A program made the translations under genes and the position numbers. Below, piece by piece: positions 43,916 through 52,972 of a stretch of DNA of 64,000 nt. The notes under the pieces are model-generated. The model made no database searches, had not been told where the DNA came from, and was given only the letters and a program-made list of their open reading frames with translations. Position 1 is the first letter of the stretch, and each line of letters starts with the position of its first letter. Origin of the DNA: Actinacidiphila glaucinigra (lineage in GTDB: Bacteria > Actinomycetota > Actinomycetes > Streptomycetales > Streptomycetaceae); NCBI RefSeq assembly GCF_900188405.1, contig NZ_FZOF01000008.1, forward strand, positions 1 to 64,000, in the 5' to 3' direction.

Positions 43916-43985
43916 GTTCTTTTGTGTGATGTGCGTGACGTCGCGGCAAACGGCCGCAAACGACCGTCACCTTAGCAAGCGCTGG

Positions 43986-45092
43986 TCAGCGCTCGGAAGC
44001 CGCCAGCTGACCGCAGGCGCCGTCGATCTCCTGCCCCCGGGTGTCCCGGACGGTCACCGGGACGCCGTGCGCCTCCAGCGCCGCCACGAACGCCCGCTCG
44101 TCCTCGGGCCGCGAGGCCGTCCACTTCGAGCCGGGGGTCGGGTTGAGCGGGATCAGGTTGACGTGGACGCGGCGGCCCTTGAGCAGCCGGCCCAGCAGGT
44201 CGGCCCGCCATCCCTGGTCGTTGATGTCCCGGATCAGCGCGTACTCGATCGAGACCCGGCGCCCGGACACGTCCGCGTAGTGCCACGCGGCGTCCAGCAC
44301 CTCGCGCACCTTCCAGCGGGTGTTCACCGGCACCAGGGTGTCGCGCAGCTCGTCGTCGGGCGCGTGCAGGGACACCGCGAGCCGGCACTTGAAGCCCTCG
44401 TCGGCGAAGCGCAGCATCGCCGGGACGAGGCCCACCGTCGACACGGTGATGCCCCGCTGCGACAGCCCCAGCCCGTCCGGCTCCGGGTCGGTCAGCCGGC
44501 GGATGGCGCCGATGACGCGCTTGTAGTTCGCGAGCGGCTCGCCCATGCCCATGAACACGATGTTCGACAGCCGCGCCGGTCCGCCAGGGATCTCCCCGTC
44601 CCGCAGCGAGCGCATGCCCGCCACGATCTGGTGCACGATCTCCCCGGTCGACAGGTTCCGGTCCAGACCGGCCTGGCCGGTGGCGCAGAACGGGCAGTTC
44701 ATGCCGCAGCCCGCCTGCGAGCTGATGCACATCGTCACGCGGTCCGGGTAGCGCATCAGCACCGACTCGACGAGCGTCCCGTCGAACAGCCGCCACAGCG
44801 TCTTGCGGGTGGTGTCGTTGTCGGTGCTGCTGTGCCTCACCACGGACATCAGGTCCGGCAGCAGCCCCTCCGCCAGCTTGCCCCGCGCCGCCGCCGGGAT
44901 GTCCGTCCAGGCGGCGGGGTCATCGGCGTACCGCGCGAAGTAGTGCTGCGACAGCTGCTTGGCGCGGAACGGCTTCTCCCCCAGCTCCGCGACCGCCTCC
45001 CGGCGCTCCTCGGGCGAAAGATCGGCAAGATGCCGCGGCGGCCTCTTGGCTCCGCGCGGCGCGACGAATGTGAGTTCTCCGGGTGCAGGCAT
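43986..45092 (-). CDS. rlmN: Dual-specificity RNA methyltransferase RlmN
   Basis: 368 aa. Radical SAM motif CGMNCPFC (Cys129, 133, 136), GMGEPLANY, and the methyl-carrier cysteine near the C-terminus (GACGQL, Cys360). RlmN methylates C2 of A2503 in 23S rRNA and A37 in some tRNAs. ATG 45092 starts [20 protein letters not shown]. The 206-bp gap to the next gene, divergent, holds both promoters. Confidence 0.95.
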   Translation of the reverse strand: MPAPGELTFVAPRGAKRPPRHLADLSPEERREAVAELGEKPFRAKQLSQHYFARYADDPAAWTDIPAAARGKLAEGLLPDLMSVVRHSSTDNDTTRKTLWRLFDGTLVESVLMRYPDRVTMCISSQAGCGMNCPFCATGQAGLDRNLSTGEIVHQIVAGMRSLRDGEIPGGPARLSNIVFMGMGEPLANYKRVIGAIRRLTDPEPDGLGLSQRGITVSTVGLVPAMLRFADEGFKCRLAVSLHAPDDELRDTLVPVNTRWKVREVLDAAWHYADVSGRRVSIEYALIRDINDQGWRADLLGRLLKGRRVHVNLIPLNPTPGSKWTASRPEDERAFVAALEAHGVPVTVRDTRGQEIDGACGQLAASER

Positions 45093-45298
45093 GGTCCGTC
45101 CAGTGTCGCAGATCGTTTGGGGCCGCCCAGGTCAGCTGCGTGAGGGTCCCGTCACCCTCGGGCGGCGACCCCCGGCGAACAAGGCGCAGGCGTGATCGAC
45201 CCACGCGGGACTTGGGGCGTAGACAGGACGCCGCAGGGCAACGACAGATCCGGCCTCTCCGCCCGGCAGGGCGCCGGAACACCGGGAATGGACGAGTA

Positions 45299-45718
45299 GT
45301 GAACTTTGAACGACTCTCTGCGGAAAACGCCAAGATATTCACTGCCAGATTCGGACAGTTCGAAGACGGCGTGATCACCGGTATTCGATTGCATGTGCCG
45401 AGGGGCTCAGCGGCGGGTCGGACCGTTTCGTTCGACATCCAAGCCGTGGACATGGCGACGGACAATGCATGGCGCCTTGTCCACATCACCATCGGAGGCG
45501 TCCATGACTACCGATTCGTCTGCAGCGAGCAGCAGTCGCACTTCGTCCTGTCGGACGGCCTGAAGCTGGACTGCACGCCCGAGCGCTGCGTTCTGGACCT
45601 CGATCCAGGACCGGACGAGTGGTCGCCGGAGCAGGTGCACTCACAGCACGAATACTCCGAACAATATGCGATCGGCCTGTGGTGCGATTATGCGGTTTCC
45701 GATGGCCCGTTCATCTGA
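45299..45718 (+). CDS. Orphan protein of unknown function, lower GC than neighbours
   Basis: 139 aa from GTG 45299 (weak GGAATGGACGAGTA upstream). It starts VNFERLSAENAKIFTARFGQ and has RTVSFDIQAVDMATDNAWRL, then YRFVCSEQQSHFVLSDGLKL and EYSEQYAIGLWCDYAVSDGP near the end. Codon use (AAT, AGA, ATA, GAA-rich) is unlike the rest of the window, suggesting recent acquisition. No membrane segment or motif recognised. Followed by a hairpin and a decayed stretch. Confidence 0.7.
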   Translation: MNFERLSAENAKIFTARFGQFEDGVITGIRLHVPRGSAAGRTVSFDIQAVDMATDNAWRLVHITIGGVHDYRFVCSEQQSHFVLSDGLKLDCTPERCVLDLDPGPDEWSPEQVHSQHEYSEQYAIGLWCDYAVSDGPFI

Positions 45719-45780
45719 GCCAATTCCGCCGACCCGTGGAGACGGACCACGCTGCGATCTCCCGGGAGTGATTGAGGGAC

Positions 45781-45815
45781 GGGCTCTCCCGGCAAAGGCG
45801 GGAATGCGAGAGCCC
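45781..45815 (+). terminator. Hairpin after the low-GC orphan gene
   Basis: GGGCTCTC (45781–45788) pairs with GAGAGCCC (45808–45815), 63 nt after the stop codon. Loop 19 nt. Candidate terminator. Confidence 0.4.
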
Positions 45816-45849
45816 CGCCCGGCAACGGATCCGCTTGAAGTTGGGCGGC

Positions 45850-46380
45850 TCACGGACCGCGTCCGATCCACTCCGATTCCGATGCCCCACCGGGACGCGA
45901 AGTGCCGCCCTTCGTAAGCCGCGAGCAGGAACGACAAGTGGCCGGTGGTGATGCCCGCGCGTGGACCGGCTGTCGTCCTGCCGTTCGACGGCGGCATGGT
46001 GGAGCAGCATCCCAGTCCTCGGTGGACCGCCAGGCCACCCGGTGCGGGGAAGTCCGGGTGCGCCGGGCGTCCCAGCCGTTCTCCTGGTGATCCAGCGCGA
46101 ATCCCGACACCGACTCCTCGACGAACGCCTCGAAGCCGCTCGGGAGGCTCGGGCTGCCCGGCCTCGACGGCAGCGATCACGGAGCCGGCACCGAGGCCCG
46201 CTGTCCCCCGTGACCCGTGAGAACGGCCCACGGCGGGCCGCCAGGCACCTCGGTGTACGGGGCAAGAGCCGCACCAAGGGGTCGAGTTGTGCCCTCACTC
46301 GTGCTCCTCGCGCGCGGGTCGCAGTGCCAGGGCTCGGCTGCGTGCGCTCCGGAGGGGATCACTCGCTTCATGGGGCCACG
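45850..46380 (-). pseudogene. Degenerate, frame-shifted coding segment
   Basis: On the minus strand the phase change suggests a broken gene. One frame reads SGFEAFVEESVSGFALDHQE, then NGWDARRTRTSPHRVAWRSTED around 46045–46130, with an internal stop at 46177–46179 upstream. The reading then continues in another frame as ITTGHLSFLLAAYEGRHFAS (about 45890–45950). Neither half makes a complete gene. I do not recognise the ancestor. It fills the 727-bp gap between the orphan gene and the GNAT gene; no intact gene is evident here. Confidence 0.45.
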
Positions 46381-46445
46381 CTTTCAGCGCGCATGCCCCC
46401 AACGGACCGTCGCAGGTGGGAGACACGGGCACCGTTTCCGCCGCC

Positions 46446-46979
46446 TCAGGCGACGCCACCCGCGCGGGCAGGCTTCACCAGTCGCGCTTCGATGAGCCCG
46501 GTCCCGCCCTCGTCGGCGGCGCGAGTCATGCCGTCGCGCCCGAAGCCGGCCCGTTCGTAGAACCGCAGGGCCGGAGCGTTCGGAACGTACGCGTACACGC
46601 ACAGGGGGCCGTGGCCGCGCCCCTCGAGGTCGGTCACCGCGTGGCCGAAGAGCCGGTGGCCCAGACCCGTACCGATGCGACCGGGTTCGACGTACAGGCC
46701 GTAGACCTCGGCGGCGCGGGGGCCGAGGTCCGGGTCCTGGGACTGATCGGCCGGACCGGTCCGGCAGAAGCCGGCCACGCTGTCGCCCTCCTGCACGACC
46801 CACAACCGGTGCTCGCCGGCGAGTTCGGCCAAATACTCGGCCCAGTCCGCCGCGTCGCTCACCGGGTCGAGCCCGTCGAGGAACTCCGGGCTCATGAACC
46901 CGGCGTACGCCGCCCGCCATGCGCGGACCTTCAGGGCGCCGATGGCCGGTGCATCCTCGGGAACTGCGGTGCGGATCAC
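46446..46979 (-). CDS. GNAT-family N-acetyltransferase
   Basis: 177 aa from GTG 46979. Acetyl-CoA-binding motif A is YGLYVEPGRIGTGLGHRLFG (R/Q-x-x-G-x-G), followed by VPNAPALRFYERAGF, the GNAT motif B. The family acetylates amines of small molecules or proteins; substrate unknown. Convergent in its surroundings with no operon partner. Confidence 0.85.
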   Translation of the reverse strand: MIRTAVPEDAPAIGALKVRAWRAAYAGFMSPEFLDGLDPVSDAADWAEYLAELAGEHRLWVVQEGDSVAGFCRTGPADQSQDPDLGPRAAEVYGLYVEPGRIGTGLGHRLFGHAVTDLEGRGHGPLCVYAYVPNAPALRFYERAGFGRDGMTRAADEGGTGLIEARLVKPARAGGVA

Positions 46980-47102
46980 GGGCCGAGTCTAGAAGCGCCT
47001 CGGCGACCCGCGCCCGGCGTTTTCCGTGGGCGGCGGCACCGGCGGCGAGCTGACGAGCCGTTCCCGTGCCGTACCGCGGCCGGCGGGCGCGTGCGCGGCG
47101 GC

Positions 47103-48623
47103 TCAGTGCTTGAAGACGTCCACGTCCCCGGGCTCGGCCTCCAGGCACCCGCGGTCGAAGATCAGCATGCCGAGGAAGAACAGCGCGCCGACGACGAGCA
47201 GCCCCACCACGATCACCAGCGGCACCAGCGCCTCCCGCGGTGTCACCAGGGCGACGAGCGCGACGACCGTCCACACCAGGGCGGCGACCGCGACCGGCAG
47301 TTCGAGGCGGCCCAGGTCGAAGGCGCCCTTGCGGCGGCCCAGGCGCCGGCGGACCGCCAGGTAGAGGACGATCGTCGAGCCGTAGATGAGCGCCGGGAGG
47401 ATCGTCGACGCCGTGATGAGCTCCAGCAGTGCGGCACCGGGCAGCGCCACCATCAGGATCACGCCCATGGCGAAGATCAGCACGGTGGCCGGGATCGGGG
47501 TCCGCGTGTGCGGGTTGACCCGGCGCATCAGCCGGTGCGCGGGGAAGCGCCCGTCGCGCGACATCGCGAAGATGATCCGCGAGCACGCGACCATCACCAC
47601 CATCCCCGCACCGAAGAAGGCGAAGGTGATCGCGATCAGCAGCGTGCGTTCCGTCACCGGCCCGAGCTGGTCCCGCATGATGGTGGCGACCGGGGAGCCG
47701 TCGCGGCTGATGCGGGGGACGTCCTCGATGGCGACGGTGAGCGTGACCAGGAAGAGCAGGCCCAGCAGCCCCGCCGCCACGACCGAGCCGACGATCGCGC
47801 GGGGGACGCTGCGGTAGGGGTCCTTGGCCTCCTCGGCGAGGTTCGCGGCGGAGTCGAAGCCGACGAGCGTGGCCAGGCCCATGATCATCGCGATCATGAG
47901 TCCGCCGCCGAGGGCGAAGTAGTGCGGGGCGTCCTCGGTGATGCCGCGTGAGGTGAGGTTGCCGACCGAGCCGTTGCCCGTGACCGCCGCGGCGATGATC
48001 AGCGCGACCGCCATGACCACGACGAGCGCGAGTTCCAGCCCGACCGCCGCGCTGTTGATCAGGCTGACGAGGCGGGTCGAGGCCACGGCGAGCACGGCCT
48101 GGACGAACAGCACCACGAGCGTGATGACCCGTGCCGTGTCCTCGTCCGGCCTCATGCCGGCGAGCGGCATGAAGGCCTGGCTCGCGAGGGCGTTGTCGAT
48201 CGCGACCACGGCGATCGCCAGGTAGCAGAACGTCAGCCAGCCGAACCCCCAGCCGACCTTCGGGTCGGCGAGTCGCGAGGCCCACTGGTACGAGGAGCCG
48301 CTGAGGGCGATGCGCCCCGCGAGCTGCGCGACCACCAGGGCCACCAGGCACTGCCCGACCGCGACGAGGATCCAGAGCCAGATGCCGACGGGGCCCGCGT
48401 TCTGCAGCACGTCGTCGTAGGTCGAGAAGATGCCGACGGCAACGGAGATGAACGCGAACGAGATCGCGAAGACCTGGAAGGAGCCCAGCGTGCGTTTCAG
48501 CTCCTGCTGGTATCCCCCCTCCTCGACGGACCGCTCGCCGGCCGACTCGTCCGTGGAGGCTTCCGCCACCTCAGCCACCTCTTCGCCGCTCGGGGCCCGG
48601 CCTGGGCCTCTTCCGTTTTCCAT
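47103..48623 (-). CDS. APC-superfamily amino acid permease
   Basis: 506 aa with an N-terminal acidic tail and about 12 membrane segments. The family signature LALVVVMAVALIIAAAVTGN, GFDSAANLAEEAKDPYRSVP (APC motif) and IIFAMSRDGRFPAHRLMRRV are visible. It probably exchanges or imports an amino acid or polyamine. ATG 48623 is chosen; a nearby ATG in another frame (48634) is misleading and the Shine–Dalgarno is weak. Placed in the accessory region, divergent from the first secreted-protein gene. Confidence 0.85.
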   Translation of the reverse strand: MENGRGPGRAPSGEEVAEVAEASTDESAGERSVEEGGYQQELKRTLGSFQVFAISFAFISVAVGIFSTYDDVLQNAGPVGIWLWILVAVGQCLVALVVAQLAGRIALSGSSYQWASRLADPKVGWGFGWLTFCYLAIAVVAIDNALASQAFMPLAGMRPDEDTARVITLVVLFVQAVLAVASTRLVSLINSAAVGLELALVVVMAVALIIAAAVTGNGSVGNLTSRGITEDAPHYFALGGGLMIAMIMGLATLVGFDSAANLAEEAKDPYRSVPRAIVGSVVAAGLLGLLFLVTLTVAIEDVPRISRDGSPVATIMRDQLGPVTERTLLIAITFAFFGAGMVVMVACSRIIFAMSRDGRFPAHRLMRRVNPHTRTPIPATVLIFAMGVILMVALPGAALLELITASTILPALIYGSTIVLYLAVRRRLGRRKGAFDLGRLELPVAVAALVWTVVALVALVTPREALVPLVIVVGLLVVGALFFLGMLIFDRGCLEAEPGDVDVFKH

Positions 48624-48908
48624 CTGTATGTCATGAATGCCGCCCTGCCTGCACCTTGAGGCCCGCGCGCCATCCGGACCCCGCGAACGTTGGCCAGCGC
48701 TGTACGGCTCACGGGGTGTCAGGTCTGTCGAGACACGGGGCGTCGATCGGGTGAGTGCGGCCCGGTGGGAGGGAACGGGCTGCGCCACTGGGATGACCTT
48801 GGCGCCCGACGCCGGCGGGTGCGGGTACGGATCCCGTCCACAGGGGCCCCAGCCGTGCCGGAAGCCCTCCGGTTCGGTGCCGGCCAGAAATCGACGAGGA
48901 GTGTCTCC
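48624..48908. other. Intergenic region holding the shared upstream module
   Basis: 285 bp, no gene. Its 3' part from about 48875 resembles the region before the second secreted-protein gene (from 49978): CCTCCGGTTCGG-like and TCGACGAGGAGT at equivalent positions. The Shine–Dalgarno GAGGAG of the first gene lies at 48896–48901. Confidence 0.5.
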
Positions 48909-49760
48909 ATGCGTCCTGCAGACAGGACCCCGCCGCCCTGCGGGCGGTCCCTTCGACGGTTCGGACGACTCGCGCGCACCGTGGTGCCGGCGGCCCTGAT
49001 CGCCACCGCGATATCCGCGGGCTCCCTGACGACGGCTCAGGCCGTGGGCACGGACGGAGCGGACACGCCCGCGGCTTCCTCGTCGAGCTTCCCGTGGCCC
49101 GACCCGTACGACGCATACCCGGACCCGTACAACGACTACCCGTACCCCGGCGGAGACCTCGGCACCGACCCCGGACTCGGTGGCGGTCCCGGGCTCGGCC
49201 TCGGCCCGCTGCTCGGTTCCGATCCCCTCCTCGGTTCGGGCCCCCTCCTTGGCTCCGGCCCCCTCCTCGACCCCGGTCGCGGACCTCTCCTCGGCCCTGG
49301 TACCAGTCCCATCGTCGAAACCGGTGCCGGTCCCGTCCTCGACCCCGCCGCTCCCCTCCTCGGCCCCGGCCGCGGGCCCTTCGTGGCCCCCTTCCCCGGC
49401 CCCGGCAGGCTCTCGGGGTGCGACATCGACTCGGCTGGCACGGCCAATGCGAGCAACCGCGACTACTCCGTCGCCGTGGTCCGCGGCCGGACGTTCGTGG
49501 GGCAGCGCGACACCACCCCGGTGGGCGGCGGCACCTACACCTGGCAGGACCTCAGCGGGCTCCCCGGATACCCCGGCACCGGAGTGTGCGGCGCGAGCGT
49601 GAGCACCTCCTCGACGGCGGAGCTGTCGGTGAAGGTCGTCACCTTCCGCGGCGACATGGCGGAGAACCGCTGCAACACCGCCGGCACCCTGCCGGTCTGC
49701 GGTGCCTGGTACCCGCTGCAGGGGCCCCTTCAGCCGCCGCCCCCCATCGCCATCCCCTGA
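48909..49760 (+). CDS. Secreted protein with Leu/Gly/Pro repeats, unknown function
   Basis: 283 aa from ATG 48909 (GAGGAG upstream). A signal peptide (RTVVPAALIATAISAGSLTTAQAV) is followed by a Pro/Tyr/Asp linker and a repetitive stretch of GPLLGSG-like units (49200–49390). A C-terminal cysteine-containing domain (SGCDIDSAGTANASNRDYSV…CGASVSTSS…CNTAGTLPVCGAW) follows, with four cysteines. Its upstream region and signal peptide resemble those of the next gene although the mature proteins differ. Probably secreted or wall-associated; function unknown. Confidence 0.7.
   Translation: MRPADRTPPPCGRSLRRFGRLARTVVPAALIATAISAGSLTTAQAVGTDGADTPAASSSSFPWPDPYDAYPDPYNDYPYPGGDLGTDPGLGGGPGLGLGPLLGSDPLLGSGPLLGSGPLLDPGRGPLLGPGTSPIVETGAGPVLDPAAPLLGPGRGPFVAPFPGPGRLSGCDIDSAGTANASNRDYSVAVVRGRTFVGQRDTTPVGGGTYTWQDLSGLPGYPGTGVCGASVSTSSTAELSVKVVTFRGDMAENRCNTAGTLPVCGAWYPLQGPLQPPPPIAIP
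49200..49390. repeat. Coding repeat array (GPLLG units)
   Basis: Imperfect ~21-bp tandem units encode GPLLGSDPLLGSGPLLGSG and later GRGPLLGPG. The array is inside the first secreted-protein gene and may be length-variable. Confidence 0.6.
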
Positions 49761-49792
49761 CCCGCCCGAGTGGACGGCCCGTCGCAGTGGCC

Positions 49793-49810
49793 GCCCGCCG
49801 GACGGCGGGC
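49793..49810 (+). terminator. Short GC-rich hairpin after the repetitive secreted-protein gene
   Basis: GCCCGCCG (49793–49800) and CGGCGGGC (49803–49810) are complementary across a GA, 33 nt after the stop codon. A candidate terminator; the two-base gap means the apical pairs must open. Confidence 0.45.
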
Positions 49811-50012
49811 ACCGGCGTGGCCGGTTGTACGAGGGACCGTCGCCCTCTGGCGGGTACCGCCTGTGCGGCGGACGGCGGGAACCGGCCGCGCACCTGACGA
49901 ACCGGGCGGCGGCCCCGCCCGACCATGGGTAGGAACGACGTCGATATGGCCCGAACCGGGCGGGAACTCCCTCCGGTCCGGCTCGGGCCCGACGTCGACG
50001 AGGAGTCTCCCC

Positions 50013-51410
50013 ATGAGTCCCGCAGACAGGACCGCTCCGTCCTCCGGGCGCCTCTCGCGGTGGTACGGACGGCTCACCGGCACGGTCGTGCCCGTGGCCC
50101 TCGCCGTCACCGCGGTATCGGCCGCCGCCCTCGTTCCGGCACAGGCCTCCGGCAGGGAACACCGGCCCGCGGCGGATCCGGCCGCCGTCCGCGAGTGGAA
50201 CGCCATCGCCACGAACGTCATCGGCACCAACCTCGGCGCGACCCGTCCGTCCGGGCAGGCGGTCGTCTGGCACGGGTTCGTCTCGGTCGCCGTCTACAAC
50301 GCCGTGGTCGGCATCGAGGGCCGCTACGCGCCCTACAAGTGGCACGCCCGCGGACCCGCCGGCGCGTCACCGGAAGCGGCGGCCGTGACCGCCGCGCACG
50401 ACGTCCTGCTCTCCGACTTCCCCGCGTCCAAGGCGCTGCTCGACGCGGCGTACGCGGACTCGCTGGCGAGGATCCCCGACGGCGACGCCGAACGGCAGGG
50501 CGTGGCCTTCGGGGCGCGCGCCGCCGACCACGTCATCCGGCTGCGCGAAGGGGACGGCCGGTTCGCGACCGTGGACTTCACCACCCCGCCCGCGCCCGGC
50601 GTCTGGCGGCCCACCCCGCCGGGGAACCTGGCCTTCATCGACACCTGGCTCGCCCGGCTGCGCCCGCTGCTGCTCACCTCGCCCTCCCGGTTCCGGCCCG
50701 GCCCGCCGCCCGCCCTCGCCTCCGCCCGCTACGCCCGGGACGTGAACGAGGTGAGGACCATGGGCGCGCTGACGGGTTCGCCCCGCACCGCGCGGCAGAC
50801 CGAGACCGCCCTGTTCTTCGGGGGCAACCTGGCCGTCCAGCTCCAGGCCGCGTACCGCGACCACAGCGCACGCCACCGGCTGGACATCGCCGACACGGCA
50901 CGGCTGTTCGCCGCGGCGAACGCGACGGCGACCGACGCCGTCATCACGGCGTGGGACGCCAAGCTCCACTACGGTTCCTGGCGTCCGATCACCGCCGTCC
51001 GGCTCGCCGGCACCGACGGCAACCCGGCCACCGAGCCGGATCCGCAGTGGCAGCCGCTGCTCGTGACACCACCGCACCCCGACCACATCAGCGGGCACGC
51101 CGCGGTCGCCGGCGCGGTGGCTCAGACCCTGATGGGACTCTTCGGCACGACCCGTCTCGATCTCACCTTCACCTCCGACGCCACAGGCACCGCACGCCAC
51201 TACGACGACGCCGTGCGGTTCAACCAGGACATGATCGACGCGCGCGTCTGGGCCGGCATCCACACCCGTACCGCGGACACCGCGGGCTGCCTCGCGGGAG
51301 CCCGCGTCGCCCGCTGGGCCCTCGCGCACTACTTCGGGCCCCTCCGTCCGGCGCACCCCCACTCCACCCCGGCTCTCCGGCGAACGTGCCCGGAAACGGG
51401 GGCGAGTTGA
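50013..51410 (+). CDS. Secreted vanadium-dependent haloperoxidase / PAP2-superfamily enzyme
   Basis: 465 aa. Signal peptide (GTVVPVALAVTAVSAAALVPAQAS). The three PAP2-superfamily motifs fit a vanadate/phosphate pocket: Lys317…Arg324–Pro325 (AKLHYGSWRP), Ser360–Gly361–His362 (DHISGHAAV) and Arg411…His417…Asp422 (ARVWAGIHTRTAD). Known relatives are secreted acid phosphatases or vanadium haloperoxidases; the long helical N-terminus favours the haloperoxidase-like group. The leader region (RBS plus signal peptide) is a near-copy of that of the previous gene. Convergent with the lipase. Confidence 0.8.
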   Translation: MSPADRTAPSSGRLSRWYGRLTGTVVPVALAVTAVSAAALVPAQASGREHRPAADPAAVREWNAIATNVIGTNLGATRPSGQAVVWHGFVSVAVYNAVVGIEGRYAPYKWHARGPAGASPEAAAVTAAHDVLLSDFPASKALLDAAYADSLARIPDGDAERQGVAFGARAADHVIRLREGDGRFATVDFTTPPAPGVWRPTPPGNLAFIDTWLARLRPLLLTSPSRFRPGPPPALASARYARDVNEVRTMGALTGSPRTARQTETALFFGGNLAVQLQAAYRDHSARHRLDIADTARLFAAANATATDAVITAWDAKLHYGSWRPITAVRLAGTDGNPATEPDPQWQPLLVTPPHPDHISGHAAVAGAVAQTLMGLFGTTRLDLTFTSDATGTARHYDDAVRFNQDMIDARVWAGIHTRTADTAGCLAGARVARWALAHYFGPLRPAHPHSTPALRRTCPETGAS

Positions 51411-51430
51411 CGCACCCTGGGCAGCCGGTG

Positions 51431-52759
51431 TCAGGGCTGCATCGGCAGTGAACGGCAGTTGGAGGCTGCGGGCCTGCCGGACAGGCGGTCGGTGAGCCAG
51501 GAGACGGCCGCGCCCTGGTCGGCGAGGAGCGGCACGAAGTGGTTGACCAGGGCACGACCCGCATCGGGCAGGACGACCGGCTTGTAGGTGACGTCCGCTC
51601 CCTTGCGGCACCAGTCGACGGCGAGTGCGCGCGCCTGGGCGTGCGGGACGAGGTCGTCGCTGACACCGGTCGCCACGCGGACGGGACTTGCGGGCTTGAG
51701 CCTGCCGATGCGCTGGTCGTCCAGGAAGGCCCGAAGCGCGGGTTCCTCACGGATGACGGCGTCGATGGACTGCCCGTCCTTCGTCCAGGCGGTGCTGTGT
51801 GCGGAGCCGTAGGCGAAGAGCGCGTCGCCGACGCACATCGTGGACAGGTCGGCGAGCGCGGCCTTTCCGGCGGTGTTGAGGTGGGCCTCGGCGATGGGCC
51901 TCAGGGCGGGGTCGGTCTGGAGGAAGCCGTTGACGGACCAGCCCAGGGCGCCGGCGAGGTCGCTGCCGTCGATCGCGGCGGTGACCGAGGTCAGTTCGGC
52001 GGGCGGGGCGCCGGAGTAGGTGCCGGCGAGTGCGATCTCGGGGGCGTAGGCGGGCTGGAGTTCGGCCGCGGCGGCGGTCGCGCCGCCGCCCTGGCTGTAG
52101 CCGAACAGGCCCACACGCGAGGCCGGGGTCACGGACGCCCCGGGGACGGCGTGCGCGGCGCGGACGGCGTCCAGCACGGCATGGGCGCCGTCGACGCGGT
52201 TGACGTAGGTGTGCAGCCGATCGGTGGCGCCGAGGCCGATGTAGTCGGTGACGACGACGGCTGCGCCCTCGGCGAGGAGCCGGTAGATCGCCAGGTCCTC
52301 GTAACCGACCGACACCGTCCGTCCGTTGAACAGCAGCGGACGCTCCAGGCCCATGGAGGCCGCGCACTGGTCGCCCTGCCCCATCGTGCCGGGGGCGACG
52401 GCGACGAGCGGGCGCGGTCCGCGGCCCTTCCAGGCGGCCGCGGGCTCGATGTAGGCGCCGGTGACGGCCACGGGGAGGCCGTTGGAATCCGTCGACCGGT
52501 ACATGAGTCGCGTGGCCCTGCCCGGCAGGGGCCCGTGGAGTCCGGGCAGGCTCAGGGCGAGCGGAAGCGGCTCACTGCGGATCAGGGCGCCTTCGGCCGC
52601 GGGGAGTTCGGCCGGCGGCCGGTAGAACGCGGGGATCGTGACACCCCGGGACACCACGGTGCCGGATCCGTTGGCCGCGGCGGCGGGGAGGGCCTGGGCG
52701 CCGAGGCACGCGGCGGCGGTGGTGATCGCCGCGGCGAGCAGACGTCTGCGTACGGGCAT
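51431..52759 (-). CDS. Secretory lipase / alpha/beta hydrolase
   Basis: 442 aa from ATG 52759 with the ideal CAGGAGGTTCGCC ribosome-binding site. Signal peptide MPVRRRLLAAAITTAAAC…AAA. Catalytic serine in the nucleophile elbow GYSQGG (Ser222), a candidate acid in VATGVSDDLVPHA and His in ALVNHFVPLL. The family (LIP, secretory lipase) hydrolyses triacylglycerols or related esters outside the cell. A strong palindrome lies upstream, and its gene is convergent with the haloperoxidase gene by 20 bp. Confidence 0.87.
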   Translation of the reverse strand: MPVRRRLLAAAITTAAACLGAQALPAAAANGSGTVVSRGVTIPAFYRPPAELPAAEGALIRSEPLPLALSLPGLHGPLPGRATRLMYRSTDSNGLPVAVTGAYIEPAAAWKGRGPRPLVAVAPGTMGQGDQCAASMGLERPLLFNGRTVSVGYEDLAIYRLLAEGAAVVVTDYIGLGATDRLHTYVNRVDGAHAVLDAVRAAHAVPGASVTPASRVGLFGYSQGGGATAAAAELQPAYAPEIALAGTYSGAPPAELTSVTAAIDGSDLAGALGWSVNGFLQTDPALRPIAEAHLNTAGKAALADLSTMCVGDALFAYGSAHSTAWTKDGQSIDAVIREEPALRAFLDDQRIGRLKPASPVRVATGVSDDLVPHAQARALAVDWCRKGADVTYKPVVLPDAGRALVNHFVPLLADQGAAVSWLTDRLSGRPAASNCRSLPMQP

Positions 52760-52906
52760 GGCGAACCTCCTGGGAAAGGGCAGGGGGTACGGAGGGGCGT
52801 CGCACGAGGTCACGGGGCGTCCCATGGCCCCACGGCGTCCTCGCGCGCCGCTCCGAGGCGGCTGGGCAGGACGGTACCCACACAAGTGTTACCGCGGGTA
52901 GCGGTC

Positions 52907-52932
52907 GTCAAGTTACGATGCAGTAACTTGAC
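52907..52932. promoter_or_regulatory. Perfect 10-bp inverted repeat upstream of the lipase gene
   Basis: GTCAAGTTAC (52907–52916) and GTAACTTGAC (52923–52932) are perfect complements separated by six bases. It is 148 bp upstream of the lipase start. On the minus strand it ends in TTGAC, which fits a -35 hexamer with TAACAC 14 bp downstream. It is AT-richer than its surroundings and looks like an operator for a TetR/MarR-type repressor. No such regulator gene is in the neighbourhood. It could also terminate the DUF6233-like transcript, 40 nt upstream. Confidence 0.55.
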
Positions 52933-52972
52933 TGTCCGTCGCATGCGGGCCCACGGAACGCGTCGCCGGACC

